Source of the DNA: CAG-177 sp964587915
GTDB lineage: Bacteria; Bacillota; Clostridia; Oscillospirales; Acutalibacteraceae
Length of the DNA stretch: 37,835 nt
Direction of reading: 5' to 3'
Assembly: GCA_964587915.1 (NCBI GenBank)
Contig: CAZPMK010000015.1
Location: forward strand, 1-37,835
This document shows positions 34,196 through 37,835 of this stretch, one piece after another. The first letter of the stretch is position 1. Every line of letters starts with the position of its first letter. A program made the translations under genes and the position numbers. The notes beneath the pieces are model-generated. The model was not told where the DNA came from, searched no databases, and saw nothing but the letters and a program-made list of their open reading frames with translations.

Positions 34196-35152
34196 ATGCT
34201 GAACTATTTTCTTTCGCCAAAGCTGCTGTATCTTTCCGCTTCGGCATTCGCTTTCATTCTTTGTGCCGCGGCACTGGCTCTTTTCAAAAACAAGCTGCCC
34301 CGTGACAAGGGCAGAGAATTTGCCGTTGACGGCTCTCTTTCCGCAGGAAAAACAAGAGGTGCGGGAATTGTTTTCGTTTGCACTTTCATCATTTCCTCGC
34401 TTTTATTTGTTTCCGCAAGCTCGCTTGAATATCTTTTCTATTACATTTTGATTTTTCTCGCCATGCTTTCGGGATATCTCGATGACCGCTCCGAAAAGCC
34501 TTGGGGCGAATACAAAAAAGGCATCATCGACCTTGCAATTTCCTTTTTGACCTCACTTTGCTTTGTACATTACAATCATTCTTTACTGCACGTAAATCTT
34601 TTCGGCTTCGGCTTGAACATCCACCCCATAGTCTATGTCATCCTCGGAACGCTTCTTGTTTGGATGCTTATCAATGCGGTGAATTGCTCTGACGGAATCG
34701 ACGGCTACAGCAGCTCCCTTACGATAATTTCGCTCATCGGTGCGACAACGGTTATCCTTATCGGTGACGGCGACTCCCGAGCCGCTTTCTGTGCCGTGCT
34801 CATGATTTTCTCACTTCTCCCCTACCTTTGGAAAAACGCTCAGCCGAGTACCGTGCTCATGGGAGATGCCGGCTCAAGAGCACTCGGACTTCTTCTCTGC
34901 ATACTGATGTTCAAAACCGGCAATGCTCTGTTGACAATTCCGCTGTGCTTCATGCTCTGCCTTGACGGTCTTGTGGGAATAGTAAAAATAGTGACCATTA
35001 GATTTTTACATATCAACCCGCTCAAGAATATTCGCACTCCTCTGCATGACCATTTCAGGAAAAACAAGGGCTGGTCAAATTCGCAGGTGATTTTCAGATT
35101 TTGCATAATACAGGCGATGATCACCGCCGCAACCGTGATTTGCCTCAAATGA
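34196..35152 (+). CDS. mraY: MraY-type phospho-N-acetylmuramoyl-pentapeptide transferase
   Basis: 318-residue membrane enzyme with about ten helices, of the family that transfers phospho-MurNAc-pentapeptide to undecaprenyl phosphate to form lipid I. Signatures: LDDRSEKPWGEYKKG (DDxxK-type, near 97), NAVNCSDGIDGYSSS (near 161, catalytic Asp region), MGDAGSRALG (near 222) and TPLHDHFRKNKGW (near 282; HDHF for the usual HHHFE). The HxHF loop and GW segment point to MraY rather than WecA/TagO. It is outside any dcw cluster, so it may be the only or a second copy. GGAGG is 11 bases before the ATG. Confidence 0.82.
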   Translation: MLNYFLSPKLLYLSASAFAFILCAAALALFKNKLPRDKGREFAVDGSLSAGKTRGAGIVFVCTFIISSLLFVSASSLEYLFYYILIFLAMLSGYLDDRSEKPWGEYKKGIIDLAISFLTSLCFVHYNHSLLHVNLFGFGLNIHPIVYVILGTLLVWMLINAVNCSDGIDGYSSSLTIISLIGATTVILIGDGDSRAAFCAVLMIFSLLPYLWKNAQPSTVLMGDAGSRALGLLLCILMFKTGNALLTIPLCFMLCLDGLVGIVKIVTIRFLHINPLKNIRTPLHDHFRKNKGWSNSQVIFRFCIIQAMITAATVICLK

Positions 35153-35161
35153 ATACAGCAA

Positions 35162-35195
35162 ACCCCGACGGCTTTTTCGCTGTCGGGGTCAATTT
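35162..35195. terminator. Bidirectional terminator between mraY and the metal ATPase
   Basis: ACCCCGACGGC (35162-35172) pairs with GCTGTCGGGGT (35179-35189), with one G-T wobble and a 6-base loop. On plus it is followed by CAATTTTTA; on minus by TTGCTGTATTC. It lies between converging genes. Confidence 0.8.
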
Positions 35196-37097
35196 TTATT
35201 GATATCTTTTAACTTTCAGCAGCTTTGTCGAATTTATCACGGAAATTATCATCGTTCCCACATCCGCAAATATTGCCGCCGTCATGGGAGCTATCCCCGC
35301 AACGCCGAGGGTAACAATAACGAGTTTAACCGTCACCGCAAAGGCGATGTTTGAACGCAGGACTCGCATGGCACGCTTGCTTTGATATACCGTATCGGCA
35401 AGTCTCGACAAATCGGAATCCGTCAATATTACGTCTGCCGCTTCACAAGCCGCCTGAGTACCGAGACCCATTGCAACTCCGACATCGGCACACGCAAGCA
35501 CGGGAGCATCGTTTATGCCGTCTCCAACATATATAACGCCGCTTGAACCGTCACGGATATCCTCCAAATTCGTCAGCTTTTCTTCGGGAAGAAGTCCGCT
35601 TTTGAAATCATCCATGTCGCAAATACCGCACACTCTTCTTGCCTGTTCCGCAGTATCGCCGGTAAGCATTACGCTGTGCTGAACGCCGAGTCTGCGGAGC
35701 TTTTTTATCACCTCGGGAGCTTCGGGGCGTACCTCTCCGATGACCGAAACCGCACCTACCGCCTTTCCGTTAAGAGCAACATATACGGGTGATACGGGCA
35801 TATCGGAAACGTCAACACCGTTGTTTTTCATCAGCCGTTCACCGCCGCAAAGCACTCTGCCGCAGGAAAGCGTTACTGCGGTGCCCTCTCCCGCCGTCTC
35901 TGAAATCTCCGTCGCTTCCTCCGCTTTAATCTCACCCGCTTCGGAGACTATTGCCCGAGCTATCGGGTGCGTTGAATATTTCTCACAGCTTGCCGCAAGT
36001 GACAGCACATCATCCCGTGTGAATCCGTCGGCGGCATAGATCTTGTCAACCTTTAATTCGCCCGTTGTGAGCGTTCCCGTTTTGTCAAGGAGCACCGTAT
36101 CTGCCTTTGCAAGAGCTTCGATATATCGGCTTCCCTTGATTATCATTCCGTTTTTCGCGGCGGCACCCATCGTTGAAAAGAACGCAAGCGGAGCAGAAAT
36201 CACTATCGCACACGGACAGGACGCCACAAGCAATATCAGACTTCGGCTTATCCATTCACGCCACTCCCCCGTTATTACGGACGGAACAACGGCTATAAGA
36301 ACTGCGGCGGCAACGATTGCGGGAGTATAAATCCTTGCGAATTTTGCAACGGCACGCTGTGCTTTGCCCTTTTTTTGAGAGGCTTCCTCAACCATTTCAA
36401 CGATTCTCGCCGCCGAGGATTCCGACTTCTCCGCCGTGGCTTCAAAATATATCACGGTATCTCCGTTTTGCATTCCGCTGAGAATAACCGATCCCTCGCA
36501 CACGGAAATCGGCACGCTTTCTCCCGTCAGAGCCGAGGCATCCATTGCACCCTCGCCCCTTGTAACCTTTCCGTCGGCAGGCACGGTCTCATGCGGCATA
36601 ACTGCAAGGAGCATACCCTTTTTGATGTCATCCGCACTGATTTTTTCCGTCGTACCGTCGGGAAGTACTCTGTTTGCCGTTTCGCTGACTATTCCGAAAA
36701 CCGCTTCTATTGATTTCCTGCTTCTGTCACTTGCAAATTCTTCCATAAGCTCGCCGACTCTGAAAAGCACGGAAACCATCGCCGCCTCAAAAAATTCTCC
36801 GAGAATACAGGCGGCAACGACCGCAACAACAAGCAAGAACGATTCGTTTATCTCTTTTTCCTTTAATGCCGATATTGCATCAAGCAAAACGGGCACACCG
36901 CAGATGACCGTTGCGGCAATAAGCAGAATTGTTTTCACCGTTCCCGTAATCATCGGCAAAAAAGAAAGACCGACAAGCACCGCACCGACGGCGGTTATCG
37001 CTGTCTCAAGCGTTCCCGAGGAATGCTCATGTTCATGCTCACAGCAGCCGTCACAGCCATGCGAATGCTCATGTTCGTGTTCATGCTCTTTTTTCAT
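35196..37097 (-). CDS. P1B-type heavy-metal ATPase with His-rich N-terminus (zinc/cadmium exporter type)
   Basis: 633-residue P-type ATPase that probably exports Zn2+, Cd2+ or Pb2+ across the cell membrane. Residues 1-28 are a His/Glu/Cys-rich tail in place of the usual HMA ferredoxin-like domain. Then come membrane helices, the actuator TGES (191-194), the transmembrane metal site SCPCAI (293-298), the phosphorylation site DKTGTLT (338-344), the HP locus (377-378), GDGINDAP, and the final helices with a conserved Asp in FADVGTMIIS that marks the P1B-2 zinc group. The Lys in VKLVIVTLG also fits. AGGAGGAG precedes the ATG. It follows the ArsR-family gene by 19 bases, a classic sensor-exporter pair. 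Confidence 0.93.
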   Translation of the reverse strand: MKKEHEHEHEHSHGCDGCCEHEHEHSSGTLETAITAVGAVLVGLSFLPMITGTVKTILLIAATVICGVPVLLDAISALKEKEINESFLLVVAVVAACILGEFFEAAMVSVLFRVGELMEEFASDRSRKSIEAVFGIVSETANRVLPDGTTEKISADDIKKGMLLAVMPHETVPADGKVTRGEGAMDASALTGESVPISVCEGSVILSGMQNGDTVIYFEATAEKSESSAARIVEMVEEASQKKGKAQRAVAKFARIYTPAIVAAAVLIAVVPSVITGEWREWISRSLILLVASCPCAIVISAPLAFFSTMGAAAKNGMIIKGSRYIEALAKADTVLLDKTGTLTTGELKVDKIYAADGFTRDDVLSLAASCEKYSTHPIARAIVSEAGEIKAEEATEISETAGEGTAVTLSCGRVLCGGERLMKNNGVDVSDMPVSPVYVALNGKAVGAVSVIGEVRPEAPEVIKKLRRLGVQHSVMLTGDTAEQARRVCGICDMDDFKSGLLPEEKLTNLEDIRDGSSGVIYVGDGINDAPVLACADVGVAMGLGTQAACEAADVILTDSDLSRLADTVYQSKRAMRVLRSNIAFAVTVKLVIVTLGVAGIAPMTAAIFADVGTMIISVINSTKLLKVKRYQ

Positions 37098-37116
37098 TTT
37101 TGCTCTCTCCTCCTAT

Positions 37117-37401
37117 TCATTTTATACCATTCTTATGCAAAATGTGCTCAAGTCCCGCTTCGAGAATTTCACGCACATGTTCATCGTCAAGCGCATAATA
37201 GACGGTTTTCCCCTCCCGTCTCGGTCTGACAAGTCCCGCACTTCTCAATATCCTGAGCTGATGGGAAACTGCACTCTGACCCATTTCAAGATGCTCCGCC
37301 AGATGGAGAACACACATTTCCCCCGCCGTCAATGCAGTAAGAATGCGGATTCGTGTGCTGTCCCCGAACACCTTGAAAAGCTCGGATAAATCGTAAAGCA
37401 C
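37117..37401 (-). CDS. ArsR/SmtB-family metal-responsive repressor (likely longer at the N-terminus)
   Basis: 94 residues from the first usual start codon (GTG, 37399-37401). The winged helix runs through FGDSTRIRIL, MCVLHLAEHLEMGQSAVSHQLRILRSAGLV and the wing RREGKTVYY. The alpha-5 zinc-site pattern of CzrA is exact in spacing: Asp73, His75, His86, His89. The alpha-3N cysteine pair of cadmium/lead sensors is incomplete (Cys30 with Leu32). So it is likely a Zn sensor that represses the downstream ATPase gene. Homologues have about 20-30 more N-terminal residues; the same frame continues upstream to an ACG codon 8 bases after GGAGG, reading GHICDAINE on the way, so the real protein may start there (37465-37467, 116 residues). 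Confidence 0.88.
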   Translation of the reverse strand: MLYDLSELFKVFGDSTRIRILTALTAGEMCVLHLAEHLEMGQSAVSHQLRILRSAGLVRPRREGKTVYYALDDEHVREILEAGLEHILHKNGIK

Positions 37402-37489
37402 TTCTATATTCGGTTCCTTAGATTCGTTTATGGCATCGCAGATATGCCCCTTTTTGACCTTTTCCGTAGTTCTCGCCTCCGTTCAATAT

Positions 37490-37505
37490 ATGAACACATA
37501 TTCAT
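37490..37505 (-). promoter_or_regulatory. Putative ArsR-family operator
   Basis: ATGAACA-CA-TATTCAT, a 7-2-7 inverted repeat with one mismatch. It resembles the ArsR/SmtB-family operator consensus and lies just downstream of the promoter -10, near the start of transcription of the arsR-ATPase unit. Confidence 0.65.
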
Positions 37506-37516
37506 GTGTTGGTTTT

Positions 37517-37545
37517 ATTGTACTCCCTTTTATTCTGCTTGTCAA
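37517..37545 (-). promoter_or_regulatory. SigA-type promoter of the arsR-metal ATPase operon
   Basis: On minus, TTGACA (37540-37545) and TACAAT (37517-37522) are exactly 17 bases apart. Confidence 0.85.
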
Positions 37546-37740
37546 CCCCTTTTTTAATTTTTTTGAATTTCACCGCCGCATCACTCAATAGCTCCGCCTG
37601 ACCGTAACAATCACCCTGTTGACGGCAGATTTACAACAAAGTGCATTGTATTTTTGCCCCCTTGACGGATTAGGAGTTATGCTGTTGGGCTGTCAGGAAT
37701 TAGGAATGCGGTGTTACTGCAAAAAGGTATGATTTATCAT
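37546..37740. other. Noncoding stretch, no gene recognised
   Basis: About 195 bases with no plausible open frame, RNA gene or promoter that I can support. GGATTAGGAGTTATG and GGAATTAGGAATG (about 37667-37710) form a loose direct repeat. It probably belongs to the intergenic repeat region that follows. Confidence 0.4.
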
Positions 37741-37829
37741 GACCCCCTTGCCTAAAGGGGGTCGGGCGAATGTCATTTTATTATGAGACATTCGCACGGG
37801 GGGATATTGAATTTTCAACGAAAATTCAA
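37741..37829. repeat. Intergenic hairpin repeat cluster, right end
   Basis: Three perfect hairpins follow one another: GACCCCCTT-GCCTA-AAGGGGGTC (37741-37763), GCGAATGTC with GACATTCGC (37766-37774 and 37787-37795, 12-base loop), and TTGAATTTTC-AAC-GAAAATTCAA (37807-37829). The CCTTGCCTAAAGG core (37746-37758) is the reverse complement of the left-end core at 38-50. No transposase or reading frame is associated. The element may continue past the window edge. Confidence 0.6.
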
Positions 37830-37835
37830 CCGGAA

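Noticed and set aside
36436..37389. Plus-strand open frame of 317 codons
   Set aside because: Antisense to the metal ATPase and ArsR genes; Ser/Thr-rich shadow with a Cys-Ser run that mirrors the His-rich tail.
1..37835. Inverted repeats at both window ends as ends of one large mobile element
   Set aside because: Only a 13-bp core is shared, the interior is core chromosomal genes with conserved order, and no recombinase is present. Two copies of a common repeat are simpler.

Overview
The window looks like chromosomal DNA of a spore-forming Clostridia member, probably a gut Oscillospiraceae/Ruminococcaceae-type lineage. The evidence is a complete spoIIIAA-AH operon, the forespore sigma factor SigG, the Firmicutes nusB-xseAB-ispA-dxs-tlyA-nadK-argR-recN gene order, a tyrosine T-box ahead of tyrS, strong AGGAGG-type ribosome sites, and hairpin-rich intergenic repeats of a kind common in gut Clostridia. 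No rRNA, tRNA, CRISPR array, integrase, transposase or prophage gene was seen. Almost everything is core metabolism or sporulation.

Layout. Positions 1-157 hold hairpin repeats. Positions 158-3295 (minus) carry a HAD phosphatase, a small lipoprotein, a CapA-like lipoprotein and a cysteine-cluster protein. Positions 3526-8431 (plus) form a tight four-gene unit: 4-alpha-glucanotransferase, a PLP-dependent methionine gamma-lyase-family protein, a DUF2461 protein and a phosphohexomutase, ended by a bidirectional terminator shared with convergent sigG. sigG (minus) and a YdjC/ChbG deacetylase (plus) diverge around 9251-9473. Then on minus come a PPC/DUF296 protein, a large secreted lipase-like protein with a striking promoter dyad, an M3 oligoendopeptidase, an alpha/beta hydrolase, and tyrS under a Tyr T-box.

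Positions 17367-27495 (minus) are one eleven-gene operon with gaps or overlaps of at most 18 bases: nusB, a TsaD-like paralogue, xseA, xseB, ispA, dxs, tlyA, nadK, argR, recN and a TIM-barrel isomerase. It mixes transcription antitermination, isoprenoid supply, NADP synthesis, DNA repair and arginine regulation. Positions 27658-32499 (minus) are spoIIIAH to spoIIIAA, encoding the mother-cell channel needed for late forespore SigG activity; sigG itself is elsewhere in the window. Diverging from spoIIIA on plus are a WG-repeat exported protein and an MraY-type transferase. The right end (minus) has a His-rich P1B metal ATPase preceded by an ArsR/SmtB zinc-sensor-type repressor with a clear promoter and operator, followed by noncoding hairpin repeats.

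The observations most worth checking are: an ACG codon where the arsR start codon should be; a 12-bp perfect inverted repeat straddling the promoter of the secreted lipase gene; a sigG leader that can hide its ribosome site, paired with a TTG start; the Tyr T-box as the only visible terminator for the eleven-gene operon upstream; and loss of the usual spoIVB-spo0A pair after recN. I did not find a convincing wholly new multi-gene system.
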